Below, piece by piece: positions 38,619 to 45,835 of a stretch of 46,254 nt of DNA. The DNA comes from a virus: the IMG/VR virus record IMGVR_UViG_3300036761_000155, positions 1 through 46,254 of that record; one strand, written 5' to 3'. A program made the translations under genes and the position numbers. Position 1 is the stretch's first letter; every line of letters starts with the position of its first letter. The notes beneath the pieces were generated by a model. That model was not told the origin of the DNA. It saw nothing but the letters and a program-made list of their open reading frames with translations, and made no database searches.

Positions 38619-38745
38619 CTTCGCTCTCCTTCGCCCCCTGTGGGGGCCTTTGTTATCGTCCCCCTGTGGGGACTGGGTTCTGGGGCCTATTGGCCTCAAC
38701 ACCACTATTATAGCAACTTCTATAGCGAATGTCAAGTCTGGCTGA
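38618..38745 (-). repeat. Duplicated promoter-leader block, copy 2
   Basis: Copy of the block at 36496-36625, with near-identical sequence from the promoter through the GGCC-AATA-GGCC element and the CCCCC-ACA-GGGGG hairpins. Differences cluster in loops and spacer, as expected if structure is kept. Confidence 0.8.
38707..38735 (-). promoter_or_regulatory. Promoter of the 38.6 kb unit
   Basis: Minus-strand TTGACA (38730-38735), 17-bp spacer, TATAAT (38707-38712), with TGC before the -10. It lies about 110 bases past the terminator of the late operon. Confidence 0.88.
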
Positions 38746-38843
38746 TTCTGGCTGTTTCACTGGCCCTACGACCTCCATGTATACTGGACAATGCTACCTG
38801 ACGTTTACCCGTGGCCGTCGTGCTTTTTCCCCGGAAAATGCAA

Positions 38844-38869
38844 CGGGCACGGATTTTCACCCGTGCCCG
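38844..38869 (-). terminator. Terminator at the end of the late operon
   Basis: CGGGCACGG (38844-38852) pairs with CCGTGCCCG (38861-38869) around an 8-base loop, followed on the minus strand by TTGCATTTTCC. It lies 34 bases past the last membrane-protein gene and before the next promoter. The remaining DNA from 38745 to 38843 shows nothing else. Confidence 0.7.
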
Positions 38870-38902
38870 CTGAGTATACGACCGCGATGCTTTTCCTGAG
38901 TC

Positions 38903-39133
38903 TTACAACTCGGTCGGGATGTTGTTCACGGCGTTCGTGATGTCGGTCTCGTGAATGATGATCTGGTTCGTGATCTGGTCACGGGCACCGATGATATACT
39001 CGGCCACCGATGGCCACTTGCGTGATGCTGCAAGAGCAATCGCAAGCGTGATCGCAATCAGCCATGGCACGATCTTTTTCTGCAACCACCGCTTCACATA
39101 TGGAGCGGCCTTTTTCAGTATCACTTCCCACAT
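38903..39133 (-). CDS. Small single-span membrane protein
   Basis: This is a 76-residue protein. A basic segment (VKRWLQKKIVP) precedes one membrane span (WLIAITLAIALAASRKWP, about 24-40), then a polar helix to the end (INNTEL-type, Asn/Ile/Thr-rich). It closes the late operon after two lipoproteins and another membrane protein. A holin- or spanin-related role is possible from position. Confidence 0.5.
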   Translation of the reverse strand: MWEVILKKAAPYVKRWLQKKIVPWLIAITLAIALAASRKWPSVAEYIIGARDQITNQIIIHETDITNAVNNIPTEL

Positions 39134-39140
39134 ACATCTC

Positions 39141-39449
39141 CTATCGTTTCCTGTTACGAATCTTGCTCACGATCCTTTCAGCGACCCATTCGCTCACAAT
39201 GGTCGTGGCAAACACTTTGTACCACATGCCCAGCGATTTCGAGTACATCATTTCCATGACTGCGCTCGCGCACAACGTCATGCAAAGAATGAATACGCAC
39301 GCGGGCCTCACGTATGCACGTACATCATCTTCTGATGCCGCTGTCCACTCGCTGAGAGCTTGCAACGATTCGGGCTTGTCGGCTGGCATGGTCGTGCATT
39401 GCTTTCCGACATGCGAGCCATACTTCGGTTCGAGCCTGTCATCACTCAT
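39141..39449 (-). CDS. Putative holin-like membrane protein
   Basis: This is a 102-residue protein with ATG overlapping the upstream stop as ATGA. The first 48 residues are polar. Two hydrophobic segments follow: ACVFILCMTLCASAVMEMM and YKVFATTIVSEWVA, ending in a basic tail (RIVSKIRNRKR). Size and charged tail resemble class II or III holins, but no family motif is present. Confidence 0.5.
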   Translation of the reverse strand: MSDDRLEPKYGSHVGKQCTTMPADKPESLQALSEWTAASEDDVRAYVRPACVFILCMTLCASAVMEMMYSKSLGMWYKVFATTIVSEWVAERIVSKIRNRKR

Positions 39450-39739
39450 GGCCGTGCCATAGTCACGGAATGATACACTATGCTACCCACGTCCCACGGT
39501 AGCAGTATCGTGTCGGTGGTCGCTGTCACTGGAATATCGGCCACCAGCGGCACCAGCCACCAGCGTGAAACGCCGTACTCTTGATCGTAAACGTATGGCA
39601 CGAGTCCGACTTCTGCCACCGTGGGCTGATACACCGAATCCACGATGCCGTCTAACCGGGCCGATACCCCTAACGCTGTCCCGCATCCTTGCAGCAGCAT
39701 CAGGCACAACATGCACGCAATCGTCGCTATCGTTTTCAC
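39446..39739 (-). CDS. YceK-like (DUF1375) lipoprotein
   Basis: This is a 97-residue protein. The signal peptide ends in a lipobox LLQGCGT (Cys at about 19). The C-terminal part has LVADIPVTATTDTILLPWDV, which matches the 'DLP.S...DTllLPiDi' signature of the YceK/DUF1375 family. It should sit in the outer or inner membrane as a lipoprotein. In phage it may act as part of lysis, as an outer-membrane spanin partner, or in surface exclusion. Confidence 0.7.
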   Translation of the reverse strand: MKTIATIACMLCLMLLQGCGTALGVSARLDGIVDSVYQPTVAEVGLVPYVYDQEYGVSRWWLVPLVADIPVTATTDTILLPWDVGSIVYHSVTMARP

Positions 39740-39747
39740 GGTTCTCC

Positions 39748-40608
39748 TTATGGTAGTCTGTCAATCAGTACAGCCCTATGATCGGGCCGAATTTTCCACG
39801 TCACTGTCATCATCGGAGACCGGGGCGGTGACTGCCGCCACGAGTCCGTATCTTCTGACCGCAGAAAGTCCGCGACCGTCTGCCGCAGTTCGTTCGCAAG
39901 GTGCAGTGCCTTGCCCTGTGGGCTGTCAATCTTCGAGCACGGTTCATAGGCCCGGCCTATCACATCGATTGCCCGTTGCGAGAATACCGACAACCCATCT
40001 GTATGCAATGTACCGTATCCACCGTGAGAGTAGTCACAGCAGTCGGCGAAAGCAATCTGCCGTGCGGAACATGCTGCGATCACGGCCACATTGTCCATCC
40101 CGGCGAACGCCTTCTGACAGGCAACGTCCGATTCTTGCGCCATGTCCTCATCGAACACGTCACCCACGGTCTTTGGTACGCCGGGCAGTCGTTTCTTGAA
40201 TCCGCTGGCCTTCTTCGTCGCCCGACCGGCGAAGCATGCGTCCATGAGTATCGTTACCGCGCCACACCGCTTCTGCAATGGGGCAATGATCTGCTCTACA
40301 TACTGATCGAGCGGGATGCAGTTCTCCTTGTTCCCTAACCACAAGTACCACGTCTTCTTGTCCCGCGACAAAAGCCCATGATGCGAATGATGCAGGATGG
40401 CATTGGCGCTGCCGTACAGCCTGTCTTTCGCAATCACAATCGACTGCATGGTCACCACGTCGCCAGTCAATACATCGGCCTGATATTGCCGCTCCTTGTA
40501 CAAACGGCACATCGCCAGTACATCTTGGCGACATGCTGGCAACGGGCACTCCACTGATTCTGGGCCTACACCTAACACCCGGATGTCGGTTCGTGTTGTG
40601 CTTTTCAT
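39748..40608 (-). CDS. Caspase-like (peptidase C14) protein
   Basis: ATG at 40606-40608 overlaps the upstream stop as ATGA; the frame from 40701 is rejected. The 286-residue product has strand-forming RVLGVGPES, the His motif NAILHHSHHGLLS (catalytic His at about 77, where caspases read SGHG), and the Cys motif VTILMDACFAGRA (Cys at about 125, canonical DSCHSG). It then has NVAVIAACSARQIAFAD and GLSVFSQRAIDVIG, the usual p10-like end. It has no signal peptide. It lies among lipoprotein and membrane genes of the lysis region. Confidence 0.75.
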   Translation of the reverse strand: MKSTTRTDIRVLGVGPESVECPLPACRQDVLAMCRLYKERQYQADVLTGDVVTMQSIVIAKDRLYGSANAILHHSHHGLLSRDKKTWYLWLGNKENCIPLDQYVEQIIAPLQKRCGAVTILMDACFAGRATKKASGFKKRLPGVPKTVGDVFDEDMAQESDVACQKAFAGMDNVAVIAACSARQIAFADCCDYSHGGYGTLHTDGLSVFSQRAIDVIGRAYEPCSKIDSPQGKALHLANELRQTVADFLRSEDTDSWRQSPPRSPMMTVTWKIRPDHRAVLIDRLP

Positions 40609-41138
40609 AGCTTGTTGCCTGCCCCACCGGCCACCTGCCCGATGAATGACATGATACCGCTTGCAGTGTTCCACATGCCGCCAAACAGTGAACCGAGCCA
40701 ATCGCTGTTGCTTGTCTTTACCCGCATCACGATCTTGCCGGTTCGGGGATCATACGTCACTTCCCTCTCGATGTCTGCCGGGCCTTTACAGCATACCGTG
40801 CCTACAGTGAGAAGGCGAACCACGTCCGCTGCTGGATTCTGGTCATCCTCCATGAAGCCGTCTGCCGGGTCTTGTACATCTGGGTCAATCGTGGCCATGA
40901 GCCGGGCTTCCTTCGCCTGTAGCTGCCGATCTCTGCCACATAGGGCTGGTAATGCGCGTTCGACCGTGTTCGTCGTTTCTACAGGGTACTCGATCCACTG
41001 GGCACTCGACGTGGCCTTTGTCAATGCCGAGCATCCGCAGAAGCATAGCAAGCTCATGGCTGCTATGACCGACGCGGTGCATAGGCGGGGGGGGCGGTTA
41101 TTGGTCATGCACTGTGGGGATGTTTCGTTCGTGGTCAT
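40605..41138 (-). CDS. Probable lipoprotein
   Basis: ATG at 41138 has a GAGG site. The 177-residue product has a polar leader, then a hydrophobic segment ASVIAAMSLLCFCGCSALT, with a lipobox-like FCGC (Cys at about 36). The mature part has EREVTYDPRTGKIVMRVKTS and a glycine-rich hydrophobic end (FGGMWNTASGIMSFIGQV). No family is recognised. It is coupled to the caspase-like gene. Confidence 0.6.
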   Translation of the reverse strand: MTTNETSPQCMTNNRPPRLCTASVIAAMSLLCFCGCSALTKATSSAQWIEYPVETTNTVERALPALCGRDRQLQAKEARLMATIDPDVQDPADGFMEDDQNPAADVVRLLTVGTVCCKGPADIEREVTYDPRTGKIVMRVKTSNSDWLGSLFGGMWNTASGIMSFIGQVAGGAGNKL

Positions 41139-41145
41139 AGCAGCC

Positions 41146-41508
41146 TCATTTCTGAAGTGATTTCACGTCGCTGGACACAATCAGATTCTTCAATGCCAAT
41201 ACCTGCGCAGCCATCTCGCGTACCTGCCTGTCACTGTGGCTTTCGATATATACTGCACTGAGTAGCAACGCCGCGATTATCCCTACCCCTACGGCCTTGA
41301 CTGTTTTCCAGTCGCGCCGCTGTTTCACAAGCATGCCTATGACAGTATTCGCATACACGCTTGAGTCGATGTCCAGTGGATTGTCAGGCACGCCTAACAC
41401 CTTGGCGATTCTGTCCACGCGCTCAACCAATGGTGCATGCTCAATGCACACCGTGCTTTCCACTTCGCATTGTTGTCTATCGTTCGACATCATGGTCTCC
41501 GTCGTCAT
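41146..41508 (-). CDS. Single-span membrane protein
   Basis: This is a 120-residue protein. The start could be 41508 or ATG 41490, which has GGAGA close by. After a polar, acidic N-terminus (about 70 residues) a span TVKAVGVGIIAALLLSAVYI follows, then a helix (REMAAQVLALKNLIVSSDV) that would lie outside the membrane. Size and topology suit an inner-membrane spanin-like protein, but this is inference. Confidence 0.55.
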   Translation of the reverse strand: MTTETMMSNDRQQCEVESTVCIEHAPLVERVDRIAKVLGVPDNPLDIDSSVYANTVIGMLVKQRRDWKTVKAVGVGIIAALLLSAVYIESHSDRQVREMAAQVLALKNLIVSSDVKSLQK

Positions 41509-41511
41509 GCG

Positions 41512-42006
41512 TTATAGTCCTCCACCTTGAACCTCAACATGCTTGAGCGTCATGCCAATTTTCATGAGCCGGTCAAACAGTTCCTTGACCGTGTTTGTCT
41601 GATGCCATCCTAATTGTTCACCGGTCATCTGTGACAGTGCGACGGTATCAGCAGTTCCTATCGTCACGGGCTGCGGTTCATAACTGTACGCAGTCACATC
41701 ATTTGTGCTCACCACTGACCGCACGACCATCGAGTCCGTGTAGAATGTGTTCGTGACCGATCCCTCCACGTATAAGTTAGTCACTGCATTCTTCACAAAG
41801 CACATCTCGTTATTCGTCGTCACCACATCGCGAATCACATACGCACTTTGCTGCCATACTTCGCATGCGAACGCCGGGGCAAATGCGATCTTGAATGACA
41901 GCATGGTCATGCTGTTCGGCTGCGGTACGCCGCCTATCTGGTACTCGGCAAGTACCGAGCTTGCCACAATCATCATCACTGCTGATAGCAAAGACATTGT
42001 CTTCAT
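41512..42006 (-). CDS. Exported virion-associated protein
   Basis: This is a 164-residue protein with GGGAGA before ATG 42006. The signal peptide is MKTMSLLSAVMMIVASSVLA, with likely cleavage before EYQ. The mature part shares the Asn/Thr/Ser style of the fibre (VVTTNNEMCFVKNAVTNLY, GSVTNTFYTDSM). It directly follows the fibre gene with a 9-base gap. It may be a fibre partner or tip protein. Confidence 0.55.
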   Translation of the reverse strand: MKTMSLLSAVMMIVASSVLAEYQIGGVPQPNSMTMLSFKIAFAPAFACEVWQQSAYVIRDVVTTNNEMCFVKNAVTNLYVEGSVTNTFYTDSMVVRSVVSTNDVTAYSYEPQPVTIGTADTVALSQMTGEQLGWHQTNTVKELFDRLMKIGMTLKHVEVQGGGL

Positions 42007-42015
42007 GAGTCTCCC

Positions 42016-45000
42016 TTACTTTTTTTCGACCACGAGTGAACATGGTCCAAAGGTTATCGTTTTTGCATTGGTAGTGAACTGTCTAACATATATGCCGACA
42101 TGCGTATTCGCATTCATTGGCGTTACACCTTCAATGGCAATCTGCATCGGCGCATTAGGATTCACGAATCGTTTCGAGAATTGCGGTATGTACACGTCGC
42201 CGATGAATACCGCGAGTTCGTAGTCGACCACGCTTGATGAAGTGTCGAGCATGAAATTGCCGGATATTCTATATATGCCTTGTTTCTTTGGTTGCAGTTG
42301 TGCAATGAACTGGTAGGTCGGTACATTCGTAGGCGGGTACATCTGCATCCACGTTTCATCCGCTGGAGTCTTCTCCCATCCTGTATGCGCGTACTCGTGA
42401 AAGTTCGTAAACAAAATCCATACGCCGTTTGCAGGCAATGAATACGTGACACCGTCGGAAAGCATGCCTGTGCGCCATAGGTTAGCGTATACATACAGAT
42501 TGCTAAAGATATGGTACTGGTTCATATCCATGTTGCCTGTCATTGGCAATAAACCATCGCGCCTCAAGTATGTCGAATTCACGAATGGCCGTTCTACTTC
42601 AACAGTGTAGTTCACATTCACCACATCGTTACTGTGTTGCGAACCACTTTCGGGATTGCCTACGTGCAGTGGCGCGAGCTTCCCGGATGCGCTTGACGCC
42701 GCGTTCGTGAACACCGCCATGCCACCGCCGGGCACAATAGCGGACGCTGGATCGTACACATTGGCGATTGAGTATCGAGACACATTGTCCAAGAACACTA
42801 TCGACGGGCCGGTCATCGCAGGCGAATCGGCCAACAGTGTCACCTTGTTCGTGGCCGTGTCGGCGTTTCCTGTTCTTGCCGTGACAGCCTTCGCGTATAG
42901 TGGTGCATAGGTGAATGCAATTGCCGCATCAGGCGCGTAACCATACCCGGTCATAGATAGAAGGTGCAACCCGTCATTGTACCTGTTGACTATGGACACA
43001 ATGCTACCCAGTGTATACATGTCCAAATAAGGGCCTGCGCCCATCAATACCTGATCGGCCTTGAGCCTGACATTCTGATTCATCGTCGGATTCGTAACCA
43101 TCAATCCTCTTGCGAATGACGTTTTCAATTCTATGCTGTTCGTGAGCACATTATAATTCACCGCGCAGAAGCCCTTCTTGTTCTCGATGCCTTCGTCTGC
43201 GTCTGCTACATACAGCCGTGCATATGCACTGCCATATACTTTTCCACTGCCGGTTTTCACGCTCAAGCCTTGACCGTACTTTCCTACTAAGGTCACAGTC
43301 TCCCCCCAGTTGTCCCAGTCAATATACGGGCCGCATCCGAATGTCGCGCCGTCCGTCGTGCCCAGCCATAGATTCATACTCGGGTGCGCTATGTTTGTCA
43401 AGCCTAAGTTCGTGAACCATGCCGTACCGCCGCTGGACAATTTGGAAGCAGTAGCGAGTTGCACTTCGTTTGTCACGCAACGATAGTTCATGAGGCAATC
43501 GCCTTTTCTATTCCATGATCCTTCATCCGCGTCTGCCGCATACACTCTGCACAAGCCTGTATATTCAGTCAAGGTCTTTCCCAGTCCGTTCATGAATATC
43601 AAGCCCATACCTGATCTGCTGGCAATCGAGAAGTTATTGCCCCACACATTGAAGTCCATCCATGACCCGTTGCCTGATGTCGTATACGTGCTGCCCAGTC
43701 GCAAGCTCACCATGTCTTGAGCATAGTTCGTTATCGTGAATGTGCCATCCACACTTTCACCCACTGATGTTATTCTGTTTGACAAATCCGTCTCTACCCA
43801 TGATGCCCGATTCGATTCGGCGACTATCTGGTTCGACAAGCTGCCATCTATCCAAGCCGTGAGATTCGATATAGCAACAATCTGGTTCGATAGACTTCCA
43901 TCTACCCATGCTGTCGTGTTCGATAGTCCGACTACCTGATTCGACAAGCTGGTCTCCACCCATGCGGCCCTGTTCGATTCGGCTACTACCTGATTCGATA
44001 TGCTGCCGTCTACTATCGCGAACGCATTCGATACTGCAATGATCTGATTCGATAAACTTCCGTCCACCCTTGAAAGCATGTTCGACAATGCGACAATTTG
44101 ATTCGATACTGATGTCTCTACCCATGCAGCCCTATTCGATTCTGCCACAACCTGATTCGATATGCTACCGTCCACCCATGATGTCCGGTTCGATAGTGCA
44201 ATTACCTGATTCGATATGCTTGTGTCCACTACCGCCATTGTATTCGACAATGCTGCCAACTGATTCGAGACCGAGCCGATCTGATTCGATAGACTTGTTT
44301 CTACCCACGAGGCACGGTTCGATTCCGATACGATCTGATTCGATATGCTGCCGTCTATCCACGCCATTGTATTCGACAATGCGCTCACCTGATTCGATAC
44401 CGCTACCGTCTGATTCGACAGTGATGCCTCCACCACAGAAGCACGATTGCTTTCAGCGAGTATCTGATTCGAGAGCGAATGCGTAATGCCCGCATAGGTG
44501 CCGGACACCGCCACGATTGTATTCGATAGCGTGCCTTCAGTCCATGATGCTCTGTTCGATTCTATTATCACCATGTTCGATACGCCACCAATAGCAGTCG
44601 TGAACTCGTTCGACAAGAATGTTTCAACCCATGCCGCTCGGTTGCTTTCGGCCACAACCTGATTCGATACGCTGCCGTCTACAAGCGCGCACGTATTTGA
44701 CACCGATACGATCTGGTTCGACATGTATGTCTCCACCCACGAGGCGCGATTGCTTTCGGCCACAACCTGATTCGACAAACTACCGTCAACGAGCGCGCAG
44801 CTATTCGATAGAGCGACTATCTGATTCGACACGTTCGCCTCGACCCATGAAGCGCGGTTGCTTTCCGCTACCACTTGATTCGATATGCTGCCTGATACGA
44901 GCGCGGCACCGTTCGACACGGCAACGATCTGGTTCGACAAGCTCGTCTCCACAGTCGTTGCTCGATTCGATTCAGCCGACGTGCTGGTTGTCGATGCTTG

Positions 45001-45168
45001 TGCAGCCATGTTTGTCAGTGGTGCGAATGCTATTTCATTCGTCGTCCACCGAGACACCATCCTGATCTGCGCGCCGTCAATCTTGCTGCCTTTCTGGATG
45101 TCGTACACACCCGCGAAAGCTGCGCCGACAAGGCTACTGGCCATTAGGCATAAACATAATCCACGCAT
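42016..45168 (-). CDS. Tail fibre with signal peptide and 18-residue coil repeats
   Basis: The frame begins at 45210, but GGGGAGGA lies just before ATG 45166-45168, so the 1050-residue form is chosen. It starts MRGLCLCLMASSLVGAAFA, a signal peptide cut before GVY. About 22 repeats of 18 residues follow (form SNQVVAESNRASWVETSL), with two 25-residue variants, making a coiled-coil shaft to about residue 480. Then come two duplicated beta domains (VYAADADEG and LYVADADEG), a fibre motif (LLPMTGNMDMNQYHIFSNL) and a C-terminal jelly-roll-like tip (YRISGNFMLDTSSSVVDYE). It binds the host surface. Confidence 0.8.
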   Translation of the reverse strand: MRGLCLCLMASSLVGAAFAGVYDIQKGSKIDGAQIRMVSRWTTNEIAFAPLTNMAAQASTTSTSAESNRATTVETSLSNQIVAVSNGAALVSGSISNQVVAESNRASWVEANVSNQIVALSNSCALVDGSLSNQVVAESNRASWVETYMSNQIVSVSNTCALVDGSVSNQVVAESNRAAWVETFLSNEFTTAIGGVSNMVIIESNRASWTEGTLSNTIVAVSGTYAGITHSLSNQILAESNRASVVEASLSNQTVAVSNQVSALSNTMAWIDGSISNQIVSESNRASWVETSLSNQIGSVSNQLAALSNTMAVVDTSISNQVIALSNRTSWVDGSISNQVVAESNRAAWVETSVSNQIVALSNMLSRVDGSLSNQIIAVSNAFAIVDGSISNQVVAESNRAAWVETSLSNQVVGLSNTTAWVDGSLSNQIVAISNLTAWIDGSLSNQIVAESNRASWVETDLSNRITSVGESVDGTFTITNYAQDMVSLRLGSTYTTSGNGSWMDFNVWGNNFSIASRSGMGLIFMNGLGKTLTEYTGLCRVYAADADEGSWNRKGDCLMNYRCVTNEVQLATASKLSSGGTAWFTNLGLTNIAHPSMNLWLGTTDGATFGCGPYIDWDNWGETVTLVGKYGQGLSVKTGSGKVYGSAYARLYVADADEGIENKKGFCAVNYNVLTNSIELKTSFARGLMVTNPTMNQNVRLKADQVLMGAGPYLDMYTLGSIVSIVNRYNDGLHLLSMTGYGYAPDAAIAFTYAPLYAKAVTARTGNADTATNKVTLLADSPAMTGPSIVFLDNVSRYSIANVYDPASAIVPGGGMAVFTNAASSASGKLAPLHVGNPESGSQHSNDVVNVNYTVEVERPFVNSTYLRRDGLLPMTGNMDMNQYHIFSNLYVYANLWRTGMLSDGVTYSLPANGVWILFTNFHEYAHTGWEKTPADETWMQMYPPTNVPTYQFIAQLQPKKQGIYRISGNFMLDTSSSVVDYELAVFIGDVYIPQFSKRFVNPNAPMQIAIEGVTPMNANTHVGIYVRQFTTNAKTITFGPCSLVVEKK
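43760..44975. repeat. 54-bp tandem repeat region in the fibre gene
   Basis: About 22 units of 54 bp encode the 18-residue SN repeats, with two units extended by 21 bp. Individual copies differ, so the region is an old repeat rather than a fresh expansion. Confidence 0.8.
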
Positions 45169-45835
45169 AAACGTCCTCCCCTTCATAAGTTGAACCAACT
45201 TCATTGACATTCCAGCGAATTATCGAGCCCGCTGGTAATGCAATCGAAACTTCTTCCTCCGGGATCATTGTAGTGCCGTCCGTCAATGTCAACACGTTCA
45301 TCGAGGGCACGCCGTCCACGGTCATCTCTACTTCACAATCACTGCCTTCTGGGGCCTTCTTGCTGCCTCCAGCAAGCAATGTAACTACACCGCCGCCCGC
45401 TGGTACTCTGTAGGCCATACTACTCAAGAGTTCGCCCACCACAGGCAACCCTTCCGACATGAAGTATATCGGGTATGGCGCGGTCGCAATCGGCACCACT
45501 GTCTGCGCTGTGTCCGGTTCATCCATGACGTTTACCATGAATGACCCATACTTCGTGATTGAACCATCGGAACATGACCAGAACACATCAAGATACACCA
45601 CGGTCGTTTGTGGTGACATGTACCCTACAGGCACTACAATGGTCACTTCGTTGTTTTCAATAGGTGCCGCTGAAGCGTAAATCTTGCCACCCATTGTACG
45701 CCAGTACATTGAGTACATCACCAACAGAGCATTGTCGGGCTTCACGCCTGCGCCGTCAAGTGCGGATATAACTTCCGTCCACACGCGGCCGCGCGCGGGC
45801 GAGAATGCGCCTGCAATCTGCTGTACGTTTATCAT
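45134..45835 (-). CDS. Virion protein of unknown function
   Basis: This is a 233-residue, beta-rich protein. It opens MINVQQIAGAFSPARGRVW, has TIVVPVGYMSPQTTVVYLD and a repeated acidic loop style, and ends IRWNVNEVGSTYEGEDVYAW. The start overlaps the upstream stop as ATGA, and the fibre start lies within its last 35 bases. The pattern and place suit an upper-baseplate or fibre-attachment protein. No family is recognised. Confidence 0.5.
   Translation of the reverse strand: MINVQQIAGAFSPARGRVWTEVISALDGAGVKPDNALLVMYSMYWRTMGGKIYASAAPIENNEVTIVVPVGYMSPQTTVVYLDVFWSCSDGSITKYGSFMVNVMDEPDTAQTVVPIATAPYPIYFMSEGLPVVGELLSSMAYRVPAGGGVVTLLAGGSKKAPEGSDCEVEMTVDGVPSMNVLTLTDGTTMIPEEEVSIALPAGSIIRWNVNEVGSTYEGEDVYAWIMFMPNGQ

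Noticed and set aside
43760-44975. Open plus-strand and alternate minus-strand frames over the fibre repeats
   Set aside because: They arise from the composition of the 54-bp repeat; the fibre frame alone has a ribosome-binding site, a signal peptide and domains.
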